Below, in pieces: positions 1-11,434 of a stretch of 64,000 bases of DNA. The translations under genes were made by a program, and so were the position numbers. Position 1 is the first letter of the stretch; every line of letters begins with the position of its first letter. The notes below the pieces were generated by a model. The model ran no database searches, was not told where the DNA came from, and worked only from the letters and a program-made list of their open reading frames with translations. The stretch is from an uncultured Granulosicoccus sp. (GTDB lineage: Bacteria; Pseudomonadota; Gammaproteobacteria; Granulosicoccales; Granulosicoccaceae). Location: contig CANLNQ010000001.1 in assembly GCA_947492525.1 (NCBI GenBank), forward strand, positions 248,001-312,000. Direction: 5' to 3'.

Positions 1-302
1 CCTCACTGGTATCGGGCATTGGATACAGTGGCATCCTGGTGGCCTTTCTGGCTCGTCAGAACCCATTGGCCATCATCCCGGTTGCCATCATGCTGGCAGG
101 ATTCGAGGCTTCCAACGGGCTGGTGCAGCGACGCATGGATCTACCCGATGCCACCGTCCTCGTGCTGCAAGGCATCGTGTTTCTCGCCATTCTCAGCAGT
201 GAAACGCTCTACGGACGATTCCGGGTATTCACGCCTGAGCGCTGGCAGCCTCTGCCTGCCGAAGGCGAGATATCCACCGTCCAACAGGGGAATCCCGCAT
301 GA
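1..302 (+). CDS. ABC transporter permease, BMP/nucleoside type (C-terminal fragment)
   Basis: The window opens inside this gene; frame 3 is open from the first bases and ends at TGA 300-302. About 99 residues are visible: a hydrophobic stretch with GIGYSGILVAFLARQNPLAI, which resembles the late transmembrane region of inner-membrane permeases of the nucleoside/simple-sugar ABC family, followed by a polar tail. It overlaps the next permease by four bases (ATGA), so the two are translationally coupled and probably form a heterodimeric channel. The BMP-type binding protein that such systems need must lie outside the window. Confidence 0.85.
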   Translation, partial: SLVSGIGYSGILVAFLARQNPLAIIPVAIMLAGFEASNGLVQRRMDLPDATVLVLQGIVFLAILSSETLYGRFRVFTPERWQPLPAEGEISTVQQGNPA

Positions 303-1225
303 GTGAAGTCGATCTGGGTTACTGGGGCGTACCATTGGCCATGCTCGGCGGCGCCATTCGTGTCTCCACACCCTTTCTGTTCGTCAGCCTTGGAGAGTGC
401 CTGACTGAACGCAGTGGACGTATCAACCTGGGTCTGGAAGGCACACTCGTCTGCGGGGCCATCTCGGCCTACGCCGTGGCCTTCGAGACCGGCTCTCCGT
501 GGCTGGGAGTGCTGGTCGCTGCACTCTGTGGCGCGCTGTTCGGCCTCTTGCACGGACTGATCTGTTCATTGCCGAAGGTCAACGACATCGCCGTGGGCAT
601 TGCCATGATGCTGATGGGCATGGGCCTCGCCTTCTACTTCGGCAAAAGCTATGTACAGCCGGTTGCGCCCGACCTGCCGTCCATCCCGTTGGGTGCCTGG
701 TCGGATATTCCCCAGTTGCAGGCAGCCCTGGATATCAACGCCCTGTTCTTTCTCGGTCTTTTTGCCGCCATCGTTCTTGACTGGGTACTTCGCAACACAC
801 GAGCCGGCCTCTACGTGCGTGTTGTCGGAGACAGCACAGCGGCGGCTCGGGCCATGGGGGTCCATCCCAACAGAGTACGCGTCATCTCCACGCTCGCTGG
901 CGGCGCCCTCGCCGGTATTGGTGGTTCCTATCTGTCGCTGTACTACCCCGGCAGCTGGAATGAGGGAATCTCTTCCGGACAGGGCCTGATGGCCGTGGCA
1001 CTGGTGATATTCGCCCGCTGGAAACCCTTGTACTGCTTCGGTGCGGCCTTGCTGTTCGGCAGCGCCGGTGCGATAGGACCAGCCTTGCAGTCTGTGGGCA
1101 TATCCAGTGGCTACCACCTTTTCTATGCAGCGCCCTATCTGCTCACCTTGATCATACTGATCATCACCAGCTCACCGCATCGCCTGCTCAGCGGGGCCCC
1201 GGCCGAGCTGAGCATCACCAAATGA
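299..1225 (+). CDS. ABC transporter permease, BMP/nucleoside type
   Basis: A 308-residue inner-membrane permease with about eight hydrophobic segments. The stretch LTERSGRINLGLEGTLVCG near residue 40 and GLMAVALVIFARWKPL near residue 230 are typical of permeases working with BMP lipoprotein receptors for nucleosides or related heterocycles. ATG 299 overlaps the stop of the preceding permease. The pairing, plus the double ATPase at 3019, makes a complete membrane module lacking only the receptor. The substrate is inferred to be a small amide- or ureide-like nitrogen compound because amidohydrolase genes sit between the transporter genes. Confidence 0.9.
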   Translation: MSEVDLGYWGVPLAMLGGAIRVSTPFLFVSLGECLTERSGRINLGLEGTLVCGAISAYAVAFETGSPWLGVLVAALCGALFGLLHGLICSLPKVNDIAVGIAMMLMGMGLAFYFGKSYVQPVAPDLPSIPLGAWSDIPQLQAALDINALFFLGLFAAIVLDWVLRNTRAGLYVRVVGDSTAAARAMGVHPNRVRVISTLAGGALAGIGGSYLSLYYPGSWNEGISSGQGLMAVALVIFARWKPLYCFGAALLFGSAGAIGPALQSVGISSGYHLFYAAPYLLTLIILIITSSPHRLLSGAPAELSITK

Positions 1226-1265
1226 CGAATCATTCACTCACACAGGCCAGTAGAGGAACACGACA

Positions 1266-2342
1266 ATGAACGGTTTAGGCGGGTTGAACAAATCACCTCA
1301 GGGTGTCGGACTGGGCATGGTGCAGCTGCAGTTGCCCGTGGTTGAAACACCTGAACATCTGGCCGCGCAAACGCAAGTGATCGTGGACATGGTCGCCAAG
1401 GCGCGGCGCAACATGCCCGGCACCGATCTGGTCGTGTTCCCCGAATACGCCCTGCATGGTCTTTCCATGGACACCAACCCGGACATCATGTGCCGCATGG
1501 ACGGTCCGGAAGTCGCCGCCTTCCAGAGCGCCTGCCGGCAGAACGACATCTGGGGTTGCTTCTCCATCATGGAATACAACCCGGATGGCTATCCCTACAA
1601 TGTCGGCCTGATCATCGATAATGAGGGCGATATCAAACTCTACTATCGCAAGATGCACCCCTGGGTACCAGTTGAACCCTGGGAGCCCGGCGATCAGGGA
1701 ATACCGGTCATCGATGGTCCCAACGGATGCAAGCTGGCGCTGATCATCTGCCATGACGGCATGTTTCCGGAAATGGCCAGAGAGTGTGCCTACAAGGGAG
1801 CAGAAATCATGCTGCGCACGGCGGGGTATACCGCGCCGATTCGCAACAGCTGGCAATTCACCAACCAGTCCAATGCCTTCTGCAATCTGATGGTCACAGC
1901 CAATGTCTGCATGTGCGGTTCCGACGGCACGTTCGACAGCATGGGCGAAGGCATGATCGTCAACTTCGACGGCAGCATCATCGCCCATGGCACAACCGGC
2001 CGTGTGAACGAGATCATCACGGCCGAGGTTCGGCCCGATCTGGTACGCGAAGCCCGCGAGCACTGGGGCGTGGAGAACAACATCTATCAGTTCGGGCATC
2101 GCGGCTACACCGCCGTCAAGGGTGGTGCACAGGACTGCCCGTACACCTACATGACCGATCTGGCCAAGGGCGAATACAGGCTGCCCTGGGAGAATCGGGT
2201 ACAGGTACGCGACGGTACGAGTTGCGGTTTTCCTGCACCCACACGGCTGTATGGTGAAAAACAGACCGAAGGAGTCGGCATCCACGACGAGAGTACTGAA
2301 CCCACACCGAGCGGCAAGGCCACGCAGAGCGAGACCGCCTGA
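1266..2342 (+). CDS. amiF: Formamidase / aliphatic amidase (nitrilase superfamily)
   Basis: A 358-residue nitrilase-superfamily amidase that closely matches the layout of formamidase AmiF (formamide to formate and ammonia). The catalytic triad is visible: Glu60 in FPEY, Lys129 in YYRKMHPW, Cys162 in [21 protein letters not shown] is also a formamidase/aliphatic-amidase hallmark. A 25-30 residue polar C-terminal extension follows the family core. GAGGA-like bases about 10 nt upstream support ATG 1266. It overlaps the next amidohydrolase by one base (TGATG). The true substrate may be another short amide, as AmiF and AmiE differ little by eye. Confidence 0.85.
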   Translation: MNGLGGLNKSPQGVGLGMVQLQLPVVETPEHLAAQTQVIVDMVAKARRNMPGTDLVVFPEYALHGLSMDTNPDIMCRMDGPEVAAFQSACRQNDIWGCFSIMEYNPDGYPYNVGLIIDNEGDIKLYYRKMHPWVPVEPWEPGDQGIPVIDGPNGCKLALIICHDGMFPEMARECAYKGAEIMLRTAGYTAPIRNSWQFTNQSNAFCNLMVTANVCMCGSDGTFDSMGEGMIVNFDGSIIAHGTTGRVNEIITAEVRPDLVREAREHWGVENNIYQFGHRGYTAVKGGAQDCPYTYMTDLAKGEYRLPWENRVQVRDGTSCGFPAPTRLYGEKQTEGVGIHDESTEPTPSGKATQSETA

Positions 2343-3018
2343 TGGCCACCATGAAGGCGACACCGTATGCCTGGCCATTCAATGGCGATCTGACACCGGC
2401 GAACACCGCGCTGATCGTCATCGACATGCAGATAGACTTCTGCGGTCCGGGAGGCTACGTCGACAGCATGGGCTACGACCTCAGTCTGACGCGTGCCCCC
2501 ATCGAACCGATCAAGGCCGTACTGGAGAAGATGCGTGCACTGGGCTACCACATCATCCACACGCGCGAAGGTCATCGCCCTGATCTGTCCGACCTGCCGG
2601 CGAACAAGCGATGGCGTTCACGACAGGTCGGCGCCGGCATCGGTGATCCTGGCCCCTGCGGCAAGATCCTGGTACGGGGAGAAGCAGGCTGGAACATCAT
2701 CGATGAACTGGCACCCTTGCCCGATGAGCCGGTGATCGACAAACCCGGCAAGGGATCCTTCTACGCGACCGATCTCGAGATGCTGCTGCGAACGCTGGGC
2801 GTGCAGAACCTCATTCTCACGGGTATCACCACCGACGTCTGTGTTCACACCACGATGCGTGAAGCCAATGACCGCGGATTCGAGTGCCTGATTCTGGAAG
2901 ATTGCTGCGGTGCGACCGACAAGGGCAATCATGACGCCGCCATCAAGATGGTGACCATGCAGGGGGGAGTCTTTGGCGCTGTCTCCGATAGCGCCACCTT
3001 GCTACGGGAATTGCCTTC

Positions 3019-3022
<4 letters not shown>
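2342..3022 (+). CDS. Isochorismatase-family amidohydrolase, biuret hydrolase-like
   Basis: A 226-residue cysteine hydrolase. The triad of the family is seen: Asp28 in VIDMQIDFC, Lys134 in DKPGKGSF, Cys167 in [17 protein letters not shown]. The stretches [14 protein letters not shown] and [14 protein letters not shown] resemble biuret hydrolase (BiuH) and ureidoacrylate hydrolase (RutB) rather than nicotinamidase. It would cleave a ureide or biuret-type amide in the cytoplasm. The start overlaps the amidase stop, and its own stop overlaps the ATPase start (GTGA), so it is embedded in the transporter operon. Exact substrate is not decidable from sequence. Confidence 0.85.
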
Positions 3023-4740
<1,718 letters not shown>

Positions 4741-4745
4741 CCCTC

Positions 4746-5411
4746 ATGATCATCGACGATGCCCAGCCGTTTCCCTTTGCCTTCGAAGAAGATTCCTGCG
4801 CACTACTGCTCATCGACATGCAACGTGACTTCATCGAGCCCGGCGGCTTTGGTGAAAGTCTGGGGAACGATGTCACCCCCCTGCTGGAGATCGTACCGGC
4901 GGTGTCGACCTTGCTCGACGGATTCCGCTACAACAATCTGTGCATCATTCACACGCGCGAATGCCACCAGCCGGATTTGAGCGATTGTCCACCCAGCAAG
5001 CGGCACCGCGGCTCTCCAGCCAGACGCATCGGCGACCCGGGACCGATGGGCCGCATATTGATCGACGGCGAACCGGGGGCCGATATCATCGCACCTCTGG
5101 CACCGCTGCCGGATGAGATTGTGATCACGAAACCCGGCAAGGGCGCTTTCTACAACACGGAACTGGAAGCCGTTCTCCAGTCGAATGCCATATCCCATCT
5201 CATCGTGGCAGGCGTCACGACCGAGGTCTGCGTGCAGTCGACCATGCGCGAGGCCAACGACCGGGGGTATGACTGCCTGCTGGCCACTGACGCCACGGCC
5301 AGCTATTTCCCCGAATTCAAGAAGAGCACGATCGACATGATTCGTGCGCAGGGCGGCATCGTTGGCTGGACCGCCACTGTCGACCAGATCGTCAATGCCT
5401 TGCCCTTGTAG
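4746..5411 (+). CDS. Isochorismatase-family amidohydrolase (second copy)
   Basis: A 221-residue cysteine hydrolase with Asp24 in LIDMQRDF, Lys129 in ITKPGKGAF and Cys162 in [17 protein letters not shown]. It is a diverged paralogue of the enzyme at 2342, sharing HTRE-H-PDLSD and the GDPGP block. It starts five bases after the ATPase stop and is therefore in the same operon. Known relatives sit beside amide or pyrimidine-breakdown genes. Having two paralogues with an amidase suggests consecutive hydrolysis steps of one imported molecule, which is inference. Confidence 0.85.
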   Translation: MIIDDAQPFPFAFEEDSCALLLIDMQRDFIEPGGFGESLGNDVTPLLEIVPAVSTLLDGFRYNNLCIIHTRECHQPDLSDCPPSKRHRGSPARRIGDPGPMGRILIDGEPGADIIAPLAPLPDEIVITKPGKGAFYNTELEAVLQSNAISHLIVAGVTTEVCVQSTMREANDRGYDCLLATDATASYFPEFKKSTIDMIRAQGGIVGWTATVDQIVNALPL

Positions 5412-5529
5412 TCGCTTGCCTCGGCATTTCCACTCGTCAACCGCTGTGCATGGCTGTTCCATGAGTTTCCCGTCGCAACCTTTCTTCCTCACACTGCATT
5501 GACCGGCCTCGCCGTACAGGTAGACACCC

Positions 5530-5901
5530 ATGAGCGTCAACACACATATTCCCGGACTGATTCTGGGCAACTGGCAGGAACAGGTTTTCCAGCCTTTCAG
5601 AGAGGGTATCGAGATCTGCACCTTGCATGAAAATGCACGGATCGATACCCCACAGAACACCGAATCCAGCGGTCAACCGGTCATCGCGCTGCTGCGCTAC
5701 CAGGCTGGGGCTTCAGTTCCTCGCCACCGACATCCCGGCGTTGAAACGATCGTGGTACTGGCCGGTTCGCAGAGCGACGAGGCGGGTCGCTACCCCACAG
5801 GCTCTCTGGTCATCAACCCCGTCGGTTCCGAGCACTCTGTCTGGTCAGACGATGGCTGCGTGGTACTCATCCAGTGGGACAAGCCTGTCGAGTTCGTCTG
5901 A
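5530..5901 (+). CDS. ChrR-like cupin domain protein
   Basis: A 123-residue single-domain cupin. The metal-binding set HRHPGVET (His66, His68, Glu72) and His102 in GSEHSV are present, with GSQSDEAGRYPTGSLVINP as in the ChrR C-terminal cupin. It has no zinc-binding anti-sigma half and no neighbouring sigma factor, so it is probably a small metal-dependent enzyme or sensor. It lies 118 bp after the amidohydrolase and may close that operon. No substrate can be assigned. Confidence 0.8.
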   Translation: MSVNTHIPGLILGNWQEQVFQPFREGIEICTLHENARIDTPQNTESSGQPVIALLRYQAGASVPRHRHPGVETIVVLAGSQSDEAGRYPTGSLVINPVGSEHSVWSDDGCVVLIQWDKPVEFV

Positions 5902-6072
5902 ACAGCCAGAGTCTGCCTTCCTTCTTCACCCGATGCTTTTTTTGCACCACTACAGTGAAAAATGAGCAATGGAATCATGCACTCCAGCCGTGCATGATCC
6001 CATCAGGCATCTGCCAGGCGTCATTGATAGTCGCAGCGGCAGGTCATTCCTTCACATACTCGGGAAAGCTGG

Positions 6073-7680
6073 ATGAAAACTTCACGACGTCAATTTCTAC
6101 AGATGAGCGGCGGTGTCATCGGTGCCTCGATGCTGCCGTTCCTGAAGTCGGTGCCTGCCAATGCCGCAGGCAATGATGTGCTGGTTGCCGTCATCGGACA
6201 GACCATCAACAGTCTGGACCTGCACCGTACCGGAACCAATCGCGCCTCCTATCAGGTTGCCATCAATTGTTATGACAGACTGGTGTCTTTCGGTACCCGG
6301 GAAGTCGAAGGTGGCGGACTGGCCTACGATTACTCAGCCCTTGAACCGGAACTGGCCGAGAGCTGGGAAGTCTCCGAGGACGGACTGACCATTACCTTCA
6401 AGCTGAAGTCGGACGCCACCTTCTGGGATGGCAGCAAGGTCACCGCGGAAGATGTGAAATGGTCATTCGACCGATCGGTGTCCGTTGGCGGATTTCCCAC
6501 CGTGCAGATGAAAGCCGGTGGCCTGGTACGACCCGACCAGTTCGAAGCGATTGACGAGGAAACCTTCGTCATCAAGCTGGACCAGCCTTCCAAACTGACC
6601 ATCCCCGACCTGGCCGTGCCCATCCCCTTCGTGATCAACTCCAGGGTTGCATTGGCCAATGCCACCGAAGATGATCCCTGGGCCATGGAGTACCTGCATC
6701 AGAATCCGGCAGGTTCCGGTGCCTACAAGGTGGCCCGATGGGCTCCGGGCGAGCAACTGGTTTACGAGCGCAACGATGCCTGGGTCGGTGGACCGCTACC
6801 GGCCTACAAGCGAGTCGTATTGCGTGAAGTGCCCAGTCCATCCACTCGACGCGCCCTCATAGAACGTGGCGACGTGCAGCTCTCCTTCGATATCCCCGAC
6901 AAGGATGCCTCCGAGCTTGCCTCCAAGGTCGATGTGTTCTCGACTCCCATAGACAATTGCATGCACTGCCTGTGCCCCAACAGCAATTTCGAACCCTTCC
7001 AGGACCCCGACGTGCGCAAGGCGCTGGCCTACGCCGTCCCCTACGAAGCCATCTTCAAGACGGCCGCCTACAGCCAGGGACTGCCATTGTGGGGTGGCGA
7101 TGCACAGATCGACGACATTGCCTGGCCGCGCAAGTCACCGTATTACACGGATCTGGACAAGGCTCGCGAACACCTTGAAAAGTCCGCCTTCGCCAAAGGC
7201 TTCGAAGTACCTCTGTCCATCAGCCTTGATCTGGCCAGCTGGATGGAACCCACGGCGCTGTTGATTCAGGAAAACCTGAACTCGCTGGGCATCAAGACCG
7301 AGATAGAGAAGATACCCGGTGCCAACTGGCGTACGGCTGCCTTGGTTGAAAAACGCCTGCCGCTGCACCTGGAGAATTTCGGTGGTTGGCTCAATACGCC
7401 GGACTACTATTTCTTCTGGGCCTATCAACACGGGCATCTGTTCAATTCATCCAACTACATGAATCAGGAGATCGAGGATCTGGTCAGTGCAACCCTGCAC
7501 ATGCCAATGGACGATCCGGACTATGCACCAAAGATCAAGCGCATGTTCGAAATAGCCTTCGAGGACCTGCCGCGCATTCCCTTGTGGCAACCTTCCCTGA
7601 ATGTCGCGGCCAACGGCGTCACCGATTACGAATTCTGGTTCCATCGTCAGCTGGATATCCGACCACTGAAGCCGGCCTGA
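6073..7680 (+). CDS. ABC transporter substrate-binding protein, peptide family 5, Tat-exported
   Basis: A 535-residue family 5 solute-binding protein (DppA/OppA/NikA type). The N-terminus MKTSRRQFLQMSGG is a twin-arginine signal, with cleavage likely after ANA near residue 33, so it is exported folded. Family features include LAESWEVSEDGLTITFKL, FWDGSKVTAEDVKWSF and the ordered C-terminal lobe. GGGAAAG lies about 7 nt before ATG. It is followed at once by its permeases and ATPase. The ligand is not evident; neighbours suggest a small nitrogen-containing compound rather than a classical peptide. Confidence 0.92.
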   Translation: MKTSRRQFLQMSGGVIGASMLPFLKSVPANAAGNDVLVAVIGQTINSLDLHRTGTNRASYQVAINCYDRLVSFGTREVEGGGLAYDYSALEPELAESWEVSEDGLTITFKLKSDATFWDGSKVTAEDVKWSFDRSVSVGGFPTVQMKAGGLVRPDQFEAIDEETFVIKLDQPSKLTIPDLAVPIPFVINSRVALANATEDDPWAMEYLHQNPAGSGAYKVARWAPGEQLVYERNDAWVGGPLPAYKRVVLREVPSPSTRRALIERGDVQLSFDIPDKDASELASKVDVFSTPIDNCMHCLCPNSNFEPFQDPDVRKALAYAVPYEAIFKTAAYSQGLPLWGGDAQIDDIAWPRKSPYYTDLDKAREHLEKSAFAKGFEVPLSISLDLASWMEPTALLIQENLNSLGIKTEIEKIPGANWRTAALVEKRLPLHLENFGGWLNTPDYYFFWAYQHGHLFNSSNYMNQEIEDLVSATLHMPMDDPDYAPKIKRMFEIAFEDLPRIPLWQPSLNVAANGVTDYEFWFHRQLDIRPLKPA

Positions 7681-7686
7681 TCGCAG

Positions 7687-8727
7687 ATGGTCACCGCCAT
7701 CACCTCCAGACAATGCCGAGCAGTGCTCGGCAGACTGGCTCAGACAGTACCGGTCCTGTTCGGAGTGGTGGTCATCAGCTTCCTGCTCACCCGCGCCCTG
7801 CCCGGTGACCCCGCGGCCTACTTCGCCGGCGCTGCCGCCGATGCGGACTCCATCGAACAGGTGCGCGAGTCACTGGGCCTGGACAAGCCATTGCCACAGC
7901 AATTTCTGATCTATCTGGGTGATCTTGCACGGGGCGATCTCGGTCAATCCATCTCTACCGGGCAGCCAGTGGCCAGCGACCTGGCCAGCCGCCTCCCGGC
8001 GTCACTGGAACTGACGCTGATGGCACTGCTCCTGTCGTGCTGCCTGTCCATTCCACTGGGCGTCATGGCAGCCATGCGGCCCGGATCAGCCATCGATCAT
8101 CTGTGCCGAGTGGTGGTCACCGCTGGTGTGTCCCTGCCAACCTTCTTCACCGGCATACTCCTGATCTACATCTTCTACTATCTGTTGGGCATTGCGCCAT
8201 CGCCTCTGGGACGACTGGACTTCATCTATCTGGAGCCGGACAGGATCACCGGTTTCTACCTGATCGATGCCGCCATCGCGCGCGACTGGGAAACATGGAC
8301 CGGAGCGCTGAAACAGCTGATACTGCCCGCCATCACACTTGCATTGTTCACGCTGGCCCCGATAGCCCGCATGACGCGTGCCGCCATGCTCACTGCCTTG
8401 TCGTCAGACTTCATCCGCACCGCACGTGCGGCCGGCCTTACCGAACGCAAGGTCCTGTTCGTGTACGCCTTTCGCAACGCCCTGCTTCCCGTGGTGACAA
8501 CGCTGGGCATGGTCTTTTCATTCACGCTGGGAGCCAATGTGCTGGTCGAGAAGGTTTTCGCCTGGCCGGGTATCGGCTCCTATGCGGTGGAGGCCCTGGT
8601 CGTATCCGACTATGCCGCGGTACAAGGCTTCGTGCTGGCCATGGCGGTCCTGTTCGTTCTGCTGAACCTGTGCATCGACCTGCTGTACACCGCCATCGAT
8701 CCACGCATAGGCTTTGATGCACAGTGA
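7687..8727 (+). CDS. ABC transporter permease, DppB type
   Basis: A 346-residue inner-membrane permease with N-terminal TM helix, a periplasmic loop containing LGLDKPLPQQFLIYLGDLARGDLGQS, and the conserved cytoplasmic loop DFIRTARAAGLTERKVLFVYAF (the EAA coupling motif) near residue 240. It begins six bases after the binding protein and overlaps the following permease by four bases. Together with 8724-9638 it forms the channel of the peptide-type transporter. Confidence 0.93.
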   Translation: MVTAITSRQCRAVLGRLAQTVPVLFGVVVISFLLTRALPGDPAAYFAGAAADADSIEQVRESLGLDKPLPQQFLIYLGDLARGDLGQSISTGQPVASDLASRLPASLELTLMALLLSCCLSIPLGVMAAMRPGSAIDHLCRVVVTAGVSLPTFFTGILLIYIFYYLLGIAPSPLGRLDFIYLEPDRITGFYLIDAAIARDWETWTGALKQLILPAITLALFTLAPIARMTRAAMLTALSSDFIRTARAAGLTERKVLFVYAFRNALLPVVTTLGMVFSFTLGANVLVEKVFAWPGIGSYAVEALVVSDYAAVQGFVLAMAVLFVLLNLCIDLLYTAIDPRIGFDAQ

Positions 8728-9638
8728 ACCAATCCACTCCCCCCACCGCGCTTGACGAATCGGTCTTGAGTGAAGCGCAGAGTGCATCGAACGACACGGG
8801 GTTCGGCGCCCATCTGCTGTATGTGCTGCGAGCCAATCCGGTCACCTTGCTGGCCTTCGTGCTGTTTCTGCTCATTGTGGCCTGCGCGCTGTTCGGTCAC
8901 GCACTTGCCCCCTACGATCCCCTGGCAACCAGTGCGGGCGATGCCTTGCAGCCCCCGTCCGCACAGCACTGGTTCGGTACAGACAGCGTTGGTCGCGATG
9001 TCTTCAGTCGGGTACTGGTGGCCACTCGACTCGATCTGTCCATCTCGATTGCCGCGGTGGCCCTCTCCTTCGTCATCGGCTCCATTCTGGGGGGCATTGC
9101 CGGATTCTGGGGCGGCTGGCTCGACAGCGTTCTGAACCGGATACTTGACACCATCATGGCATTCCCGCTGTTCGTGCTGGCCATGGGCATAGTGGCTGCT
9201 CTGGGCAATACCATCGAGAACATCATCTACGCCACAGCCATCATCAACATCCCTTTCTATGCAAGGCTGGTTCGCGCCGAGGTCAACATCCGGCGAGACG
9301 CCGGATTCGTCCGGGCTGCCAGATTGGCCGGTAACAGCAAGCTGCGTGTGCTCGTCATCCATATCTTTCCCAACGCCCTGCCTCCGATGATGGTGCAAGT
9401 CTCGCTGAACATGGGATGGGCCATTCTCAATGCCGCCGGACTGTCCTTCATCGGTCTGGGGGTCCGTCCCCCGACGCCCGAATGGGGCATCATGGTGGCC
9501 GAAGGGGCCAACTTCATCGTCTCGGGCGAATGGTGGCTGGCCGTGTTCCCGGGGCTATGGCTGATGATAGCCGTGTTCACCTTCAACCTGTTGGGCGACG
9601 GCTTGCGCGATATGGTCGACCCACGAAAGCGGACGTGA
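8724..9638 (+). CDS. ABC transporter permease, DppC type
   Basis: A 304-residue permease partner. Recognisable are LAPYDPLA and HWFGTDSVGRDVFSRV after the first TM, and the EAA loop FVRAARLAGNSKLRVLVIHIFPN. The start is GTG 8724 inside the previous stop (GTGA), the usual coupling for DppB/DppC pairs. The C-terminus NLLGDGLRDMVDPR is standard for the family. Confidence 0.93.
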   Translation: MNQSTPPTALDESVLSEAQSASNDTGFGAHLLYVLRANPVTLLAFVLFLLIVACALFGHALAPYDPLATSAGDALQPPSAQHWFGTDSVGRDVFSRVLVATRLDLSISIAAVALSFVIGSILGGIAGFWGGWLDSVLNRILDTIMAFPLFVLAMGIVAALGNTIENIIYATAIINIPFYARLVRAEVNIRRDAGFVRAARLAGNSKLRVLVIHIFPNALPPMMVQVSLNMGWAILNAAGLSFIGLGVRPPTPEWGIMVAEGANFIVSGEWWLAVFPGLWLMIAVFTFNLLGDGLRDMVDPRKRT

Positions 9639-9642
9639 TGGC

Positions 9643-11280
9643 ATGTTGAGCGTAAGGAATCTGGCTGTCGGCTTTCAGACACGACGCGGCTTTGTCAGCG
9701 CCGTGCGCAAACTCGACCTGAGTCTGGACAAGGGAGAGATACTCGGCATTGTCGGTGAAAGTGGCTCTGGCAAATCAGTGTCCTCCTATGCCCTGCTGCG
9801 TGTGCTTGATGCCGGCGGTTCCATCACCGCCGGTGAGATTCACTATTCGGGAATGGATCTGCGAGCCATCAGCGAAAAGGACATGCGCGACATTCGCGGA
9901 CGCGAAATCTCCATGATCTTCCAGAATCCGCGCGCTGCACTGAACCCCATTCGCACGGTAGGTAGTCAGATAGAAGACGTGTTGCGTCGGCACGCTCAGG
10001 CAAGTTCCCAGAACGCCCGGGAGAAGGCCATCGAGGCCTTGCAGGCGGTGAAAATCAATGATGCCGAGAAACGCTATCACGCATACCCCTTCGAGCTCTC
10101 TGGCGGCATGTGTCAACGGGTGGTCATCGCAATTGCGCTGGCCTGCAACCCGCAGCTACTGATCGCTGATGAACCCACGACCGGGCTGGACATCACGACG
10201 CAGAAAGCCGTCATGGACCTGGTACGTGACCTGATTCGAGAGCGGGGCATGAGCTCCATCCTGATTACCCATGATCTGGGGCTTGCCGCCCAGTATTGTG
10301 ATCGCATCATGGTGATGAAGGACGGCGAAATCGTGGAACAGGGCGAACCCACCAGCCTGTTCAGCCAGCCATCGCACCGCTACACGCGCAAACTGGTGGA
10401 CGCCACACCTCGAGAAGGGGATTCCATCCGCGCCCTGCTGCCGCCCGAGGCCAGAACGCCGGAGCCTGCGCGCAGCCTGTCAACGGACATCCTTCTGGAT
10501 GTACAGGACCTCACCAAGACCTATCAAGGCAAGTCAGGCCCCGTACAGGCTGTCAAGGGCATCTCATTGCAGATCGCCAAGGGACAGAGCGTGGGGCTGG
10601 TTGGCGAATCCGGCAGCGGCAAATCGACAACCGCCGAGATGCTGGTACGTTTGCTGGATCCCAGTTCAGGCAGTATCGTTTTCAATGGCCAGGACATTGC
10701 CGGCATTGCCGCAGACGACTTTGCACGCCACCCTCTCAGAAGCGATATACAGATGGTGTTTCAGGATGCCACGGACAGTCTGAATCCGCGCCATACCGCT
10801 CGTCAAACTCTGGCCGAACCTCTCAAGAGGCTCGGCCGACTGCGCAAGCGAGAACTTGGCTCTCGCATCGAGGAGCTCGCTGATCTGGTAGGCCTGCCGA
10901 ACCACTTGCTGAACCGCTTCCCGCATCAGCTCTCCGGCGGGCAGAAGGCACGCGTCGGTATTGCCAGAGCCATAGCTCTGGAACCGTCATTGCTCATACT
11001 TGATGAGCCGACGGCCGCACTGGATGTCTCCATCCAGGCCGTGGTTCTCAACCTGCTGGTGGATCTACGTGCCAGGCTTGGCATGAGCTATCTGTTCGTC
11101 AGCCACGATCTGCACGTGGTACGCCTGCTGTGCGACCATGTCGTCGTCATGAAAGGCGGCGAAATCGTGGAATCAGCCGATGCCGATTCCCTCATGAGCA
11201 ATCCACAGCACCCGTACACACGCGAACTTCTCAGCGCGGCCCCATCACCCCCCGAACGACGAATCAGCGCCAGGGTGTAG
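9643..11280 (+). CDS. Fused double ATPase of peptide-type ABC transporter (DppD-DppF)
   Basis: A 545-residue protein with two complete ATPase domains. NBD1 has GESGSGKS, LSGGMCQRV and LLIADEPTTGLD; NBD2 has GESGSGKST, LSGGQKARVGIARAI and LLILDEPTAALD. Both halves keep Walker lysines, unlike the nucleoside-type ATPase upstream. Most organisms carry DppD and DppF as separate genes; the fused form occurs in many proteobacterial opine or peptide systems. It starts four bases after the permease stop and completes the operon begun at 6073. Confidence 0.93.
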   Translation: MLSVRNLAVGFQTRRGFVSAVRKLDLSLDKGEILGIVGESGSGKSVSSYALLRVLDAGGSITAGEIHYSGMDLRAISEKDMRDIRGREISMIFQNPRAALNPIRTVGSQIEDVLRRHAQASSQNAREKAIEALQAVKINDAEKRYHAYPFELSGGMCQRVVIAIALACNPQLLIADEPTTGLDITTQKAVMDLVRDLIRERGMSSILITHDLGLAAQYCDRIMVMKDGEIVEQGEPTSLFSQPSHRYTRKLVDATPREGDSIRALLPPEARTPEPARSLSTDILLDVQDLTKTYQGKSGPVQAVKGISLQIAKGQSVGLVGESGSGKSTTAEMLVRLLDPSSGSIVFNGQDIAGIAADDFARHPLRSDIQMVFQDATDSLNPRHTARQTLAEPLKRLGRLRKRELGSRIEELADLVGLPNHLLNRFPHQLSGGQKARVGIARAIALEPSLLILDEPTAALDVSIQAVVLNLLVDLRARLGMSYLFVSHDLHVVRLLCDHVVVMKGGEIVESADADSLMSNPQHPYTRELLSAAPSPPERRISARV

Positions 11281-11434
11281 CCGCCCATGGCATGACCCCT
11301 TCGCTGGCCAGCGCCTTTTCACTGACCGACTCATTGCGAGAGCAGCAGCCGTTGATGCGTGTCTCGATCTTGCGAAGATGGACTAGACTTCCCCTTCCGA
11401 GTTTCACCGCAGGCAACCCCATGAAAAGCACATC

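Noticed and set aside
1293..2378. Minus-strand open frame of 361 codons
   Set aside because: Antisense shadow of the formamidase; the plus strand has the catalytic triad.
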